A stretch of 64,000 bases of DNA from Penelope pileata (taxonomy: Eukaryota > Chordata > Aves > Galliformes > Cracidae), in the NCBI GenBank assembly GCA_013396635.1, contig WBMW01000076.1:222217-286216 (forward strand), read 5' to 3'. A program made the position numbers and the translations under genes. The notes beneath the pieces were generated by a model. It was not told where the DNA came from. It worked only from the letters and a program-made list of their open reading frames with translations, and searched no databases. Each line of letters starts with the position of its first letter. The stretch's first letter is position 1. Shown one piece after another: positions 23,831 through 37,189 of the stretch.

Positions 23831-26800
23831 AGGGTTATAGAGAGTAAGTAGCAAAACATGGCTCAAGTTGCAATGCCCCCATTTATGACAGAATGACTGG
23901 CTGGATAGGTGAAGGGAGAGCACAAATTAGTTTGAGGTGGTCATTCTATTTAAACCATTTGTGTGGGAACAGATAAAAATTGAATGAGAATAAGGTCTGT
24001 TCAGCTAAGAGAAAATTTCCAAATCACTTGTTCTTGTGAAGCATCGTCATGTTTTAGGGAGAAAGTGAAGGAAGGAAGAAAAAGCTTCTCTGTTTACTTG
24101 AAAGAAGGAAGAGAAAGCTTCTCTGATTCCTTGGCAGGCTGTTTGAAAGTGGCAGAATTTGCATCATTTCTTTTTTTCTCACCAGTGCTCCTGTAGCGAA
24201 ATAGAAGTAGTAATTCATCTCTGCATCAGTGTACTGGATTCCTAGGTATCCTCACTGAAGGTGTATTTAATTTCTCTTTTCAAGCTACAACTGAAAAGTC
24301 TACTGCCAATACTGTTTTCTTTCTCAGGTATGGCAGTTCACTTTCTCCTTTTTCCTCTGCAGATAGAAGAGGAAAAAATAGATTGATAGATACTTAATAA
24401 CTTGAGTAATACTTCTACACAACTTTATTCAGAACACTCATTCATTCTCCTCAATTGTATGGGCATCTCTTACTGGACTGCACTATAGGTGAACATGGAA
24501 TTTACAAAATAATAAGATAAGTTTCTGCCATAAATAATTCTGAATCTAAATTAAATGAAATGCAGCAGCAAGCCAGAGTTAGAATATTTTTAACAGTAGC
24601 TGTCAGAATAACAAAATAGCTTATTTCTGCAGTTTTAAACTTCAAAATTCTTTGATTCTAAGAGACAATGTCCAGAGGACAATTATGATGCTTTAATCCA
24701 TGTTCAGACTCAAAAAAAAAAAAAAATCTTGGAGTTTTCTGGTGTTAAAACCATATAAAGTGGGATTTTAAGTTCTGCAGGTAGAACTCTCACACGCTTT
24801 AAGTTTTGGGATATGCATATGATAACCTGTTCCAGACTGAAGGCTTGTTGCCATTTGCAATGTTTGTAAGTTATTTCTCAAACATTCCTGCCTTTGATGC
24901 TCTGTGGAGGGACATCATACAAAAATACATGATGCTTCTCACTTCCTTTTCTCATCAGTTACTCAAGATAGGTGGAATATTTTATATCTAGTCAATAGAC
25001 TGGGTTTTTATTTATTCATTTATTTTGTCATCAACCACCAATGGGCCATCTCTCCAGTGGCTGGACATAGTGACCACATTCGATATCTATATTGCAAAAA
25101 ATTACTGCACAAGCAGGTCGTGGAGTTGCTTCCTGAGAAGTGAGACTGGAAGCCTTTTATTCAGCTCCATATCTGGCATTCATTTTGCCATTGGGCACCA
25201 GCAAAGATCTTTCATCCCAGGTCCTTAAAGCCCCTGAGAGGTCATTCCCATAGTGACCTTGCACAGGAGATCCTGGTTCCCTCAGTTTCTCTGGATAATC
25301 AAAGGCTTTTCTACATGCTCCCATCAATTCATGAACCTGTGGTGCAGGGCTGCATTATGTATGCTTTGCCTTTACTGTCTTCCCCTTTCTGGGGATCTTT
25401 TTCAAGAGATAAGGGAGTCTCTGAGAGCTCATTTTTCAAGTTCCTGGCAATGTCAACATTGCATCTCTTTAAGCTGCTTAAACATCTTTCTAGTTTTGAT
25501 AGCATCACTGGAAAAGTGAAAAAAAAAAGATTTGAGTTCTGTGGCTGATATATGTATGTATATATGTGTTCCCTGCAGTTTTTGAGATATATCTAATTCA
25601 TAGAACTAGTCTACCTGTGTGCCACACAACTTCATATCCCAAAAGTACAATCATTCTTCAACGGTTTCTAAAGGGCTCTGCTTTTCTCCACAGGAAGCAG
25701 TCCCCGAGGTTGTCTCTGCTGGCAACTGGGAAACCTAAATGTATGATTATCTCTTACAAGGGACTCTTAAACTGGATAAATGAGTTGTGTCGAGGTCCAA
25801 TATGAGGCTACAATAATGGAGACTACCCTCAGCACTTGCTAGATTTCAATGAAAGCTCTGTCTCTATAAATTGATAGCTGTAGGTGGTAATGACACAAGA
25901 GGGTCAGTAGCGTTGCCATTACTGACAGATACCAAGCTGCTACCATCACCCAAATGCAGTTTGTCAAACAGTGTAATACCTCAGTGCTTTGAGTAACTGA
26001 TAAGCACTGGCTAGTTTGGGCCTGTGCTTTCTGGGTTTTTTTTTTTTGGTAGTATGGCATACGTCAGGGATTCATTCTGAGTCATGCACAGTACAAATGT
26101 GCATACAGGCAATGGCTCAAAGATGCCACAAAATGATTATTCAGCATGTTCATGTTCACATGCACTACTGTACTTTTTCTTACAGAAGCTGCAAAATTAA
26201 AAACTGAATTACTCTTGGCTGAGTGTTATTGCTGCTGCAGTGGGGCTACAGGCACATGCATCCCTATGAACTGCTCAAGACGAAAATACATTACAAAATG
26301 TATTTTCTGAATCTGTTTTAGGGAAACAATGCTTTTGATAGACTGATAGGAGACTGAATGCAGCTTTGCAGTGCTAATCTGTGAGCAATAACCACAACAA
26401 ATTTCTTGGAATATATACTTCCCACAGCTATAAGGCAGTCTGATATTGCTTTAGTGAGTCTGTGGGTCCTGTTCTAGCACTTATGTCTATTTCTTGGTCC
26501 AGACCCTTTGTTGCATGCAGACTGGTAGAAAGTTGCCCAGTCTTCATCTCAGCCTCTGAATACTGCATTCTCTTCATCTTGAATCTGGCTCCTCTTCTTA
26601 CTTTCATGACCCTGCCTTGGCCTTCTTTACTGTTCAGCTCCTGTGTTCACTTGTCTTTTCTGCTTCCGCTTCTGCCTCAAAGCCGCCGTTTGTGCCTGAC
26701 CAATAGAGCTGGTGATCCCTATCAAGAACAGCGTTGCTTGGGCGGTGTCTCAGACCTCTAACATCTACTTCTCTTGGGCTTATTCCTCCCTCTTTTATTT

Positions 26801-29731
26801 TCAAATTTAGTATTTATATAAATAAGTTGAAAGAATTGTTGCTGGAGCTGTTACTATTAATTTTTCGGTAGTTACCTCTATTCTTAAGTCATTTGTTAAT
26901 TTTTGTGAGAGAACCATAAGGAAAAACTCATTTTAGGAACCATGAGATTTTAGGATTTGAATTCTGGGTAAGTACTTGAATCTCATTATTTCTCAGCAAT
27001 TGGCAACATTTATTGCACTGTCCAATTAGACGAACTTCCTGAGTCAAAGACCTAAATTACGAACAGACATTCAGATTTTTCAGCTGTTAAATCAAGGCCA
27101 CAGTGGCAGACAGTGCAGACTGGATAAGAATGTGATAGATAGACCAGTTTTTGTTTATTTGGAAATCCTGGATATAATACATCTTCCAAAAGTCTCTATA
27201 TGTACAAGCATAAAACAAAGAAACAAGCCTTTTTTCTTTTTTATGTGAGTCTCGTAATTTATTCTCTATTAACTCAATGACTTGATAATTTCAAAAATCA
27301 GGTGAAAACTATTTTTGATTCATTGATTGCTTGATTCAGTTTTTGATTTAATGTATTCATTGCTTATTTTTAATAAGCTGAGCAGATGAAAATAATTTAG
27401 CCATTTAGTAATTCAGTCATTGTTATATTTTTATTCACTTATTCCTGAAAATCAAAATCAATACACAGCAAAGATAATTTATTTTCTTTGCAAAAAGTCT
27501 TTCAAATTACATCATTAACTCCAAGATTGTGAATAACTTAGAAAATAACTCTAGTTATTAAAATAATTCTTATGAATTACTACTTTTGTCTGCATCAAAT
27601 CTATCAGAAAGACAGTAAATAATGAAAGGCAAATGAGAAGAGTTGATGTGTTTTGAGAGGAAGATATTCCATGGTTAAATGCAAAGCAGGGAAAGCGTGG
27701 CTTGTAGTGTCAGTGGGGATCTATCAGCGTCCTGTAAGAAGCACGGGATAACTTGAGGTCTCTCAAGGAAGCTATGAAAGTAAGAAACTTGAAGTGGGTT
27801 CAATCTTTGTAAATAATATCCTGAGCAATCCTGTGTAAGTTCCTCTGAGCAATTGTATGACGTGTTTTAGGCAACATGAAAAGCTATGTGTGCTAGAAAC
27901 GGGTTTTGCAGAGAGTCATTTGAGAGCAATTAATTCAGCAGAGTTAATGATCATTAGAAAGTGTCAGTACCCTTTTATACAAGTGTGAAACATGCTTTTT
28001 TGATACCTGAAGATAAGCCTAAAAAACATAGACACAGAGCTCTTGCAGAAAAGCTCTCCTCCCTCCTATCTCCCTCACAGCCTTTGTTTCCACTTATGTA
28101 GCTGGAGTTCGTCTTTCTTGTACATTGTCTGATATGTACACAGGACTAGGAATGTGATTTCTCCAGATTCCTCCTGGTAATTAATACTGCTGTATTCTAT
28201 TAGCATCACTCTTTCTGATGCGTTTGCCACAGCATCCCATTAATGGTTCATTTATCCCATGATGGATTCAGACTCCTTTAGCTTAACCCTTCTCTGTGGT
28301 TTTCAGCTAGACAGCTGCATTTTTAACACATTATTTTCAGATGTGTAGCCTCCTCTCTTCTCATTTTGGTGCATTATTATGTTTGACGTTTCCGCACTTT
28401 ATGTCTGTCCATTAATTTCATTATTGCATTCCTCTATTTATGAAAATACTGATGCTCTTAAATAAGGTTGGAAATCCTCTGTCCTTTTAGCCTAAACTGC
28501 TATAATTTTCCTTTATTCAGCTGTTGATGGCTTATTTAGAATGCACATAACTATGCTTTTTTTCACTATATATGATTTTGAAAAGACAGTACTGTTCCTA
28601 ATTGCCATTTTGTAATAATACTGGTTTGTAAGGGGCAACTGTCAATAGATGTGTTTTTATGTTATAGAAACTCCGTGGAAGCCCAAACTGTTGCATGTGC
28701 TAACTACGGTTGTCTTATTATTATGCACACGTTTGCTTGTTTATGCGTCTTGAGAAACCCTAAGCTATACATATTTTTTCCTCTAAGGAAACAAATACAC
28801 CAATAAATCTTGAGACTTGGCCTGACACAGTATAGAGCATTGAAAAAATTCTGCAATGTTCTCAAGATGTGTTGTTCCTGACTTCATATGACAAGCTTAT
28901 GCGAAACATTCATGGTAAAATGTGCTGATTTATTGCCTTTCCGTGGTAGATTTACTGAATGCATAAAAATGCAGTGAAATTAAATAGGATTTTCATGAAA
29001 TTATGCATGCAATAGCATTTTGATATGAGATCACAATTTCAATTTTATTTTAATGTGTGCTTTTATCCTTTACTTCTTTATCAGTTGCGTAGCCCTGGTA
29101 TTTTCTTGTTAATACTTCAATCGTGCTCCAATGTATTGGTGACAAAACATGGGAATTTAAAGTACTAGGTCTTACTTTAGGTGTTTTATTTGGTGGATTT
29201 TAAGCTTGTTATGGAAGAGCATGCATGTGTGAAATAAGAAAAGAGAAATCTTGTCTCCTCTTAACATCATCTGGTGATGATGTATTTTAAGCAGAGCTCT
29301 GGTCATTGGCAAGAAGGGCAGCCCTTTCATGAGCAGTCAGTGGGGTGTGCATATGGAGTGAATGAAGTATTACAGCTCCTGAAGTTGCAAGAGACAGAGA
29401 AACATACGTGAGCCTGCTTTAAAAAACAAACAAACTAAAAACACTAGAATGCTTTTGATGCTCTCTTGATACACAAGACATAAAAAAACTTACCCATGTG
29501 ATTGAAGACAAAAGTCCTTCTGTAGGCTGAGACCATAAATTATGCCCTTGGAAGAAAGGAGTATTCTAATAGAGAATTCTGTAAGAATAAGTATAGCTAT
29601 TTACTTGAATTTTGAATAATTCGTAGATAAAAATGTAATACTGCTTTAAAACCTTGCAATACATTCTATGGTTTCAACTATATCTTAATTGCATGCAATT
29701 CTTCCTACTAGTCTGTGTTTGAAATAATTTT
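23831..29731. other. Unique AT-rich stretch
   Basis: No mobile element was recognised. It includes the 33-bp tandem repeat at 24071-24133, A15 at 24712-24726 and a somewhat GC-richer, pyrimidine-rich patch at 26460-26770. From about 26800 to 29700 it is repeat-poor and rich in TAAT and ATTA words. No exon could be supported. Confidence 0.5.
24071..24133 (+). repeat. Two-copy 33-bp tandem repeat
   Basis: GAAGGAAGAAAAAGCTTCTC at 24071 recurs at 24104 as GAAGGAAGAGAAAGCTTCTC, and similarity continues into CTG(T/A)TT/TCC...TTG. The period of 33 bp is a multiple of three, so the open frame at 23984-24196 contains an imperfect 11-residue repeat (KEGRKSFSVYL / KEGRESFSDSL). No family was recognised. 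Confidence 0.85.
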
Positions 29732-30248
29732 CATAGGATCATTTCAGTTGGAAGGGACCTTGAAAGGTCATTTAGTCCCACTCCCCTGCAGTGAACAGGG
29801 ACACCTACAGCTAGATCAGTTTGCTCAGAGCCCCATCCAGCCTGACCTTGAGTGTATCCAGGGATGAGGCATCCACCGCATCTCTGGGCAACCTGTTCCT
29901 GTGCTTCACCACCCTTACTGTAAAAAACTTTTTTCTTATATCCAACTGAATCTCTCTCTTTTAGTTTGAAACCATTTTGCCTTGTCTTATCACCACAGAC
30001 CCTGCTGTCCCCTTCTTTCTTGTAACCCCTGCTTTAGATACTGAAAGGCAGCTATCAGGTCACCTCGGAGCCTTCTCCAGGCTGAACAGCCNATTTAATC
30101 CCCCAGCTTGTCCTGACAGTGTGGATTTCTGGGGCTCAGGTACAAGATTTTGTACTTGGATTTGTTGAACCTCATGAGATTCTCCTGTGCCCACTGCTCG
30201 AGCCTGTCTACAATGGCATCCTGTTCCTCAGGCGTGTTGACTGCACCA
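29732..30248 (-). mobile_element. CR1 LINE, antisense, with internal deletion
   Basis: It starts on the plus strand with a 3'-end complement (CATAGGATCATTTCAGTTGG), continues through the 3' UTR and ORF2 end (CCTTCTCCAGGCTGAACAGC near 30071), then jumps near 30092-30120 to a segment about 300 bases further into ORF2 (TTGTTGAACCTCATGAGATT near 30162). The missing part spans a stretch present in other copies. An N at 30092 sits at the edge of the jump. The copy ends near 30248, just before the RT catalytic motif. No frame is intact. Confidence 0.88.
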
Positions 30249-33200
30249 CGGTGTGTGTATTATAAACTCGCAAAACAAAAGTAATTTGAATTTTCCACTT
30301 CAGATCCCAAAGCTAACATCTGAGTTTAAAAATGGCTTCTAAGTGTAAATTTTGAGGAGTAGTAACACAGCAGTGGTAATCAATCCATGTATTCACTTCT
30401 AAATTCTAAGTCTTCCCTTTTGTTGTTGCTGGTGAATAGACTTGTTAAGCAGTTAGCATTTCTTCTCAGTAGTATTGAAATGTGTTCAGAAAAATCAGTC
30501 TAAAGTAAGAAAACCTTTGCTCTCAAAGAATTTTCTTCCTAGTCTTAGAAAATACACTTAGCAACAACTTTTTACTTCTTAATCTTTTATGCTGTAAACC
30601 TAGGGAAAATAATAATCTCCAAAAGGTTTGGGTAATTTTTGGTTTTGAACATTTTGTGCATTTGCCACCTGGGATGTGTCATGATTATTGGAGCAAGACT
30701 GACATGTTTTATTTATAAGACTTTTGTAGGAACAAGTTTAATGGCAGAAATCACAAAAGCTTAACCAATTTGCCTTCTTTCTACAGTAAAAATGTTTTGT
30801 AGTAGAACAAATAGTCTTTTTTAATTGTTCTGTACAAATTCATGCATGACGTACTTTAAAACAATTGTTAAATTGGTGCTATTATTTACAAGGAAACTGT
30901 TCTTTTGGAGAATGCATCGCAGTAAGAGACAAAAGCACAAAACTCTTAAATTACATTTTGTGTAAATGTGAATGTTAGGAAACATTGCAAAACAAAAATA
31001 TTGATAACGCTTTTATTCATGTCTCCTGCAAGAGCCACGTATCTTTGATGACTGATGTATTTAAATTGCAGTAACCCAGGAGTTCAGGATTTGCCAGACT
31101 TACATCTGAGGAGTAACTTAATAAGTTTTATTTCTTCATAAACAAATGTCAGGACAATCTGTGCAATTATAATATGTGTACTTATTACAGCTTGTCCCCT
31201 GGAAAACTGTTTTGTTGTTGAGTAAGTAGGTTGAATGTTAAGGAAGCAGAGGGAAAGTTTCAAAAAAAACCCCAATTTTTCCATATAAGGCAGAATCTCA
31301 GCAACACTCCTACATGTCTCTGACTTTGTTAAATTTCAACAGTGTGCTGTAGTTGAAAAACAATCCATGTAATTCATTATTTCCATGAAATTAGGAAAAG
31401 GATTTTCAGCGGGGAAACTCATTGATTGATTTATTTTAACCTTTCTGCCTTGTCCCTGGAAATGGCATCAGTTTGCCTTTTTGATGTAAGACAAATAATA
31501 AAAAAAAGGGCTAAGGTAAAGTATGGTCAGTTTTAAAAATGTTTAGAAATAAGCATTGTATCTTTATCTAGGATTCTTTAAAATTTCATAATTATTGAAG
31601 CCCTACTTCAATAATCTTAGTCTTCTAGTGACTGCTGTCTTCAGTACTCCTGTGGAAGCTGTGTTTCACGATTCAGGAGATGGGATGCTTCTGGAGCTGG
31701 TCGAGAAGGTAGCGCTGCAGGAGATTTGAAGGAATCCAAAAATTAAGGTGGTTGTGGTCTGTTTTGAAAATGAGGAAGCAGCAGGCCTCTCGTATCTGAC
31801 GGCAAACTCCTCTTCTGCACCTTGTCAAGCACCCAAAGCTGCAGCAAACCATGAGAGCGAGTTCCTGCAGAAGGTTGTTGCAGAAAGTTATCGAATTGGA
31901 AGTGGCTCAAGTGAACCCAGCGTTTCTCTGAGTTGGGGCATTTTGTCCAATGTGTGACAAAATAGTAAATCAACAGCAGAGAAATGTAATCAGGTCATAA
32001 TTTCACAGAGATAAAGCTACTGGTAAGTGATTACATCTTGCAATTTCTTTTTTTTTTTTCCCCTTAAAATAAAAGAAAACAAACAAAGAACTTACCTGTC
32101 CCACAAGATAAACAATAATATTTTAAAAAAAAAGATGTTAATAAATCATATTTGTTCTTTTAAAATGCAGATCTTAAAACTAGAATATTTCCCCCAACAG
32201 GATTATTTTACAACTCAGTTTCCTGGGATAACATTTTCTTTGCTTTTTATCCTAATTGCATCTGCACGGAAGTCAATAAATATATAAATGATACTTATTT
32301 TGTGTTCTAAATCATAAGAAAGCCATAGCTTAATGGCAGAAATATTGCCCTATGTGGTAATGAAAACTCTGAGATTTGATAATGAATCATGCGTGCAAGT
32401 TACAGTGAAATACACGAGCAAGACCTCACCTAATTATGTTCTTTGTCAGATTTTTAAGGTGAAAAATCACTATGCTGTTAAAGACCCACTTTACATTTAT
32501 TGAGTATCCCATACTCTCACTAGAACTCTCAATAAAACAGAAAACGGATTAAGATGGAAGAAGACCCAAAGGAGTTCTGTATTGGCTCTTTGGGTTATTT
32601 TAAAATAATACTGGGCACGCCATGTCATATATCATGGAAGGTTCGTAAAGTAAACTGAGCTTGCATTTCTGTAAAATTGAAGGGTTGCTGCAGAGAAACA
32701 CATTTTATCTGGCCTGAAAACACAGTAGCTTTTTTTTTTCCTGCAGTAGTATATAAGGTTTATACAGATTTATTACGTGAATGTCACCTATTCTAGCTTG
32801 ATGATTTATACACATCATTCTGGTAGGCATAGCAGGAGGACTTACTATCCCATGTGAAGTTTTTCACACTAGCTAATGAGGAAAAGAAAATATAACAAAA
32901 TTATCTGAGCAACAAGAAAACTGTGCATCTCATTTTGTTATGATTGTATTTCACATCGTGCCCTTGTGTTGTGTGCATACAGCAACTTACGTTAGGGTTG
33001 TGTCTTACGCCAGCAGAAACGTTCTGTCAGTACATGGGTACGGCAAAGAGCAGAACAGCAGGGTGAAATTTAACAGCTTTGGAAATTTTCAGGAACAAGC
33101 CAGTGAGAGGGAGTTGCATGATGAAAGAGAAAGTAAAATATGTTTCAGTGTCAAAGGGTAAATTGTAGAGCAAGTTCTTAATGTAAGACAGAGGTTCAGA

Positions 33201-36200
33201 TAGGGAGAAAATCTTCCCGACATATAGCACAGTGCAAGTAGGGCAAACAGCAAGGGCAAGATCAGAGGTGCTGAATGAGCATGGAGGAGGGTGTGCAGAA
33301 GAGGTCATAGAGTCCACTGGGGATCCTTGTGAGAAGGAAGAAAGTTTTAATTTGATTCAAAAATACCCCAAAGGCTAAGGAAAGCAATTGATAAGATGCA
33401 GCTTCTACATCAGCAAATACACTCCACTTGATATGTGGTATACATACAGGGAAGGTTTTAAGAGAGGATGAGCAACAGCCAAGATAAGAAAGACTACAAG
33501 CCTGAAAGTGTTTAAGGAAACAGTTAAGACAAACACTGGGAATGCAGGGATGAATTGTATTAAGATTTCAGGGGCGGGGATAGGCTTCATTGCTGTAAAA
33601 AAATTATATGAAAGAAAAGCATTTATTAGCTATGAAAGCCTTTTAAGCTTTTCCTGATAATTGAGCTCTAAGAACAAAGTCTGAGATTCAGAGCCTTATC
33701 AAGGTGCTCAGCAGAAAAGAATAACAGCACCTTGAGTCTGACTGGCCCTTTAGTTTATCCAGGCAAGATGCACAAAGAGCAAAGCTTAGTGGGTGAGGAG
33801 AAACAACAGAGTATGTCCTTATGTACAAGATAAAATTAATGCACTCTTGTTTCTGTAAGCTCTAGGCACACCAAATAGGCAATCTAGGCACCCTGAGCCT
33901 AGATTTAGATATTTAGATCCTAGATGAAGAGCAAGGGGAAAAGATTTTTTAAATTGAGGTAGGTGTGGTGTGAAGTCACCAAGAGTTAAGAGGAGAGCAC
34001 AGCTGTAAAAAAGCAACCAAAGAGGGAAATGGTATGGATAATCTGAAATCTTGGAACTTCTGACATCTTAATTGCTTTGGGACCCTCAACTTGAATGCTG
34101 TCATTTACATTTTTTAAAGAGCTGAGAAGTGACCCCTCAGGTGTCTGATGGCTGCTCTACACCGCAGCTTGTAAGATACCAAAAAAACTTTTGCTATGCT
34201 AGAGAAATTGTCTTGACTGAATGTGGTTTTTGAGGATTGCTTTTGCTTCTCTTTGAGTTTCAAGCAGAATAACTGGGACAGAACAGAAACCCAAGTTTTC
34301 CCCTGGAATGTTTAATTTGTCCAGTCCCTTTTACCATTGCTCTGCAGTGTGCTAATTACTGAGGTTTTGCAGCCTCAGCAGCACTAGTAATTTGTATTAT
34401 CTTTCGCCTTGCATGTTAAAGACGATGTTTTCTCCACTGTCTAGAGTAGGCAATAAGTGAAAAAGGCACAGAGCTCTCACAGCTGTTTCATCATTCACCA
34501 ACATCTGAGGCAAGACGACAAAAGGATCTAGGAATTAGACAGCTATTTAGGAAGAATTTCAAGATGACTGGAGAAAAATGGAACCTCTGCTCCATGTGGA
34601 AGCCAGTAGCATTATACTAGAAGTTAAATCAGCTCCCTTTAAGCCAGTTGTCTTTAAATTAGGAATAGACCAGTAAAGGACCTAAATATTTATGTGCTAT
34701 ATTGAGATAGTATAATGCTGTAACCTGGATTTTGTTCCTGGTGAAAGAATCCAAAGCACAGTTAGGTACACAGTCATAACAATCATTCAGTGGGGACCGT
34801 CTGGTGTGCCAGGATGATATCCCAACAGCTAAAGCACTGAGCAAGGTGTTGCGTACAACTGGTTCTGCAGAGAAGAGGGCTGTATGTTGAAGTTCTGCCT
34901 TCAAATTCCAGCAGGCTCTTTCCCAGTGCCTCTGTGCAGGCCCTTCTTGGTTATGGTGTGTGTAGCCATCCCCTCAGGGCATGTGACTATGCTTATTCAT
35001 TAGCAATGGGGTAAGGCTCACCCTTTTCTTTTAAAGGACAGCTCTTTGGTGGTGTTACCTGTTTCTTATGTGCACCTAAAAAGCTGAATATTCTAAGAAA
35101 GAAGTCTTAGGTTCAGTATTCTTAGCCACCTGTATTCCTGGCTGTAGCCCTTCAGAAGAATATCTTAGCTACCAATTAAAGGCTATGGGGAGAGGTGTGT
35201 CTTTTTACCTGTCAGTGCTAACTCTCTGCTGCTTTGCAAAATAGAATGTGAGAGTTGTTGGATGTGAACAAAGATGAGTGGAAGTCTGGCAGCACTGCTG
35301 TTATCATGGTAGCCAAGGCAGCCACCTTTTTCTGGCAGCAGCACCTCTCTGCTGGGTAGACTGAGCAGGGAACAGTGTAGGACCAGAGCAGGGCTTAGAC
35401 CTGGCAGGGCTCTGAAGTGCTTTGGGCACAAGGAGAGGACAAGGCAGACACATGGGAAACTTTAAGGAAGGAAGTCCATATGGTTTTCTAGCGCATAGCA
35501 GGTAGACTGTGAAGAGTACCATGAACATTGTGATTAGGCATCGCTTTTTTTTTTTAATTTGTTTTGTGTGTGTGCATGGAGGAAAGTCTGTCTTACATTT
35601 TATGCTTAGGCAAAATGCCAATAGATTTTGTAGTACACAAAATATTTTTTGAAAGTGAAATCTGGAGATAGCAAGTGTTTGTATTTTCTTTAAAGAAAAA
35701 ATGAAAAGGTGTATCGTATTGAAAGATTAAGTCAAAATAGCAAATATAAATTGATGGCAACAAGGTAATTTATGAGATATTAATTTGTATGTGGTGTATT
35801 TTGGAAAAACAAGCATTATAGAATAGAAAGAATAACAGCTGTGAGTGTAAATTTTGGTGCAACACCTCATCGCATCACCATGATTGTGCAGCAGCCACAG
35901 GTGGGTAACTCCAGAGGAGCAAGGCCTCTGGGCAAGTGAAATACAGCCCATGCTTCCTGTACTGATTATCAGTCCTCATTAGTTATTTACATTAGCAGAT
36001 ATGCATTGATAGAAGAAAATTATTATATTCTTTGTGCAAGACTGTTTCTCTGAAAAATCAGATGAGCCAACTGGCAAGTCAATACATATATGACAGGAAT
36101 AGACACTAGTGCAAAAACTAATGTACTTCATGAAATCAGAATGATCATGTTGCGTGTAGTGGTGTAAGTGTTACATAGTGCTAATTAAAAATGCAAATGC

Positions 36201-36943
36201 TTCAGATTTTTGGGACATAAATCTTTGCTTTTGAAATGGGGCTGGCACCTCCTTGATTAAAGTGATCAAGCACCACCTGTACCCGTTTCTGACAGTTTAA
36301 TCTATAACATATGGATCAGCATTTTTGGGCCACACATTGTAATGAAGCTAGAATACTATCAGCGGTTAATTATCTTCAGAAGTGTTTTAAAGGAGGAATG
36401 AAAGAACATTTAATAAAAAGGAGATGTTGTTAACAGTGGAAACTTCTGGGCAGCAAAGCTATGCATTTCTTTTTTACCTTGAATTTCATTTTTCCCATAA
36501 CCTGTATTATCAAGAGGGAAAAGAGAATAAAATCAAATAGCAGCAAGGAATGTGTTTGGGATTTTGTTGTTGTTTATTTGTTTGGTTTTTATTATTGAAT
36601 GTCACAGAAGTATTACAAGTGCTTTTTCATCATTAGTGTTTTCAACTGAAGCGGGACAATAAAAAGAATGTGGCTCATTGAAACTGTACATTGGAGCGTT
36701 GTGTGCAGTTTGTATGCACATGTGTACTGTTCACTTATGCTGTTGCAGAGATTAGTACACCTTATTCTAGTGCTTGTTATCCATGGGCCAGGTGGTGCTC
36801 TGACTTGCACAAGGTGAGGAGCCAATTCAGTATCCTTTTTAGTGAAGCAATCAATATAATATTGAAATGCTTCATTTGGAAGCGTTTGACATCCAGATTC
36901 AACAAAGGAGCTATGGTACAAAGAGCAGATAGATCTGGTTGCG
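30249..36943. other. Unique stretch, no recognised repeats
   Basis: Nothing recognisable as a mobile element or RNA gene was seen. A slightly GC-richer block at 31620-31960 is open on both strands for 69-76 codons without family resemblance. Purine-rich sequence extends from about 33060 to 34030. Short T-runs occur at 32047-32058 and 35546-35555. Confidence 0.45.
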
Positions 36944-37189
36944 TGTAACGAAAAAGACGAGCGCTGGCTGTATAGCAGCAGATTTACTCCACTTCCTGCT
37001 TGTGCCGATACTATCAGGACCGCTAAAGCTTTTTTGTGTGCAGAGTTTATATAGGCTATAAAGAATTCTGTGGATCAAAAACCAACTAACAGGACTAGAA
37101 AAACACAATGCTTACACAAATATTTAGTGTTCTGACATAAAGAGGAATAAAGTAACGATTAGAGAGACATAAAGATTATTGGCCTTACA
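36944..37189 (-). mobile_element. Compact solo LTR-like block
   Basis: Read on the minus strand, the block begins TGTAAGG and ends CGTTACA, the TG...CA inverted ends expected of a retroviral LTR. It holds a TATA box (complement of 37046-37053), preceded by a second TATA-like element (37054-37063), then an AGTAAA polyadenylation-like signal (complement of 36983-36988). It ends with a short CpG-containing U5-like stretch. That order (U3, TATA, R with poly(A) signal, U5) is the LTR layout, and 246 bp is short but plausible. The base after the U5 end is not a recognisable primer-binding site and no viral genes follow, so it would be a solo LTR. Flanks GTTGCG and CATCGC do not form a target-site duplication, which weakens the call. 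Confidence 0.45.

Noticed and set aside
26462..26761. 99-codon frame in a GC-richer patch, hydrophobic
   Set aside because: Hydrophobic composition comes from pyrimidine-rich DNA. No family resemblance and no supporting splice sites.
31743..31973. Both strands open over a slightly GC-rich block
   Set aside because: Neither translation resembles a known protein, and open frames on both strands are expected where stops are rare by composition.
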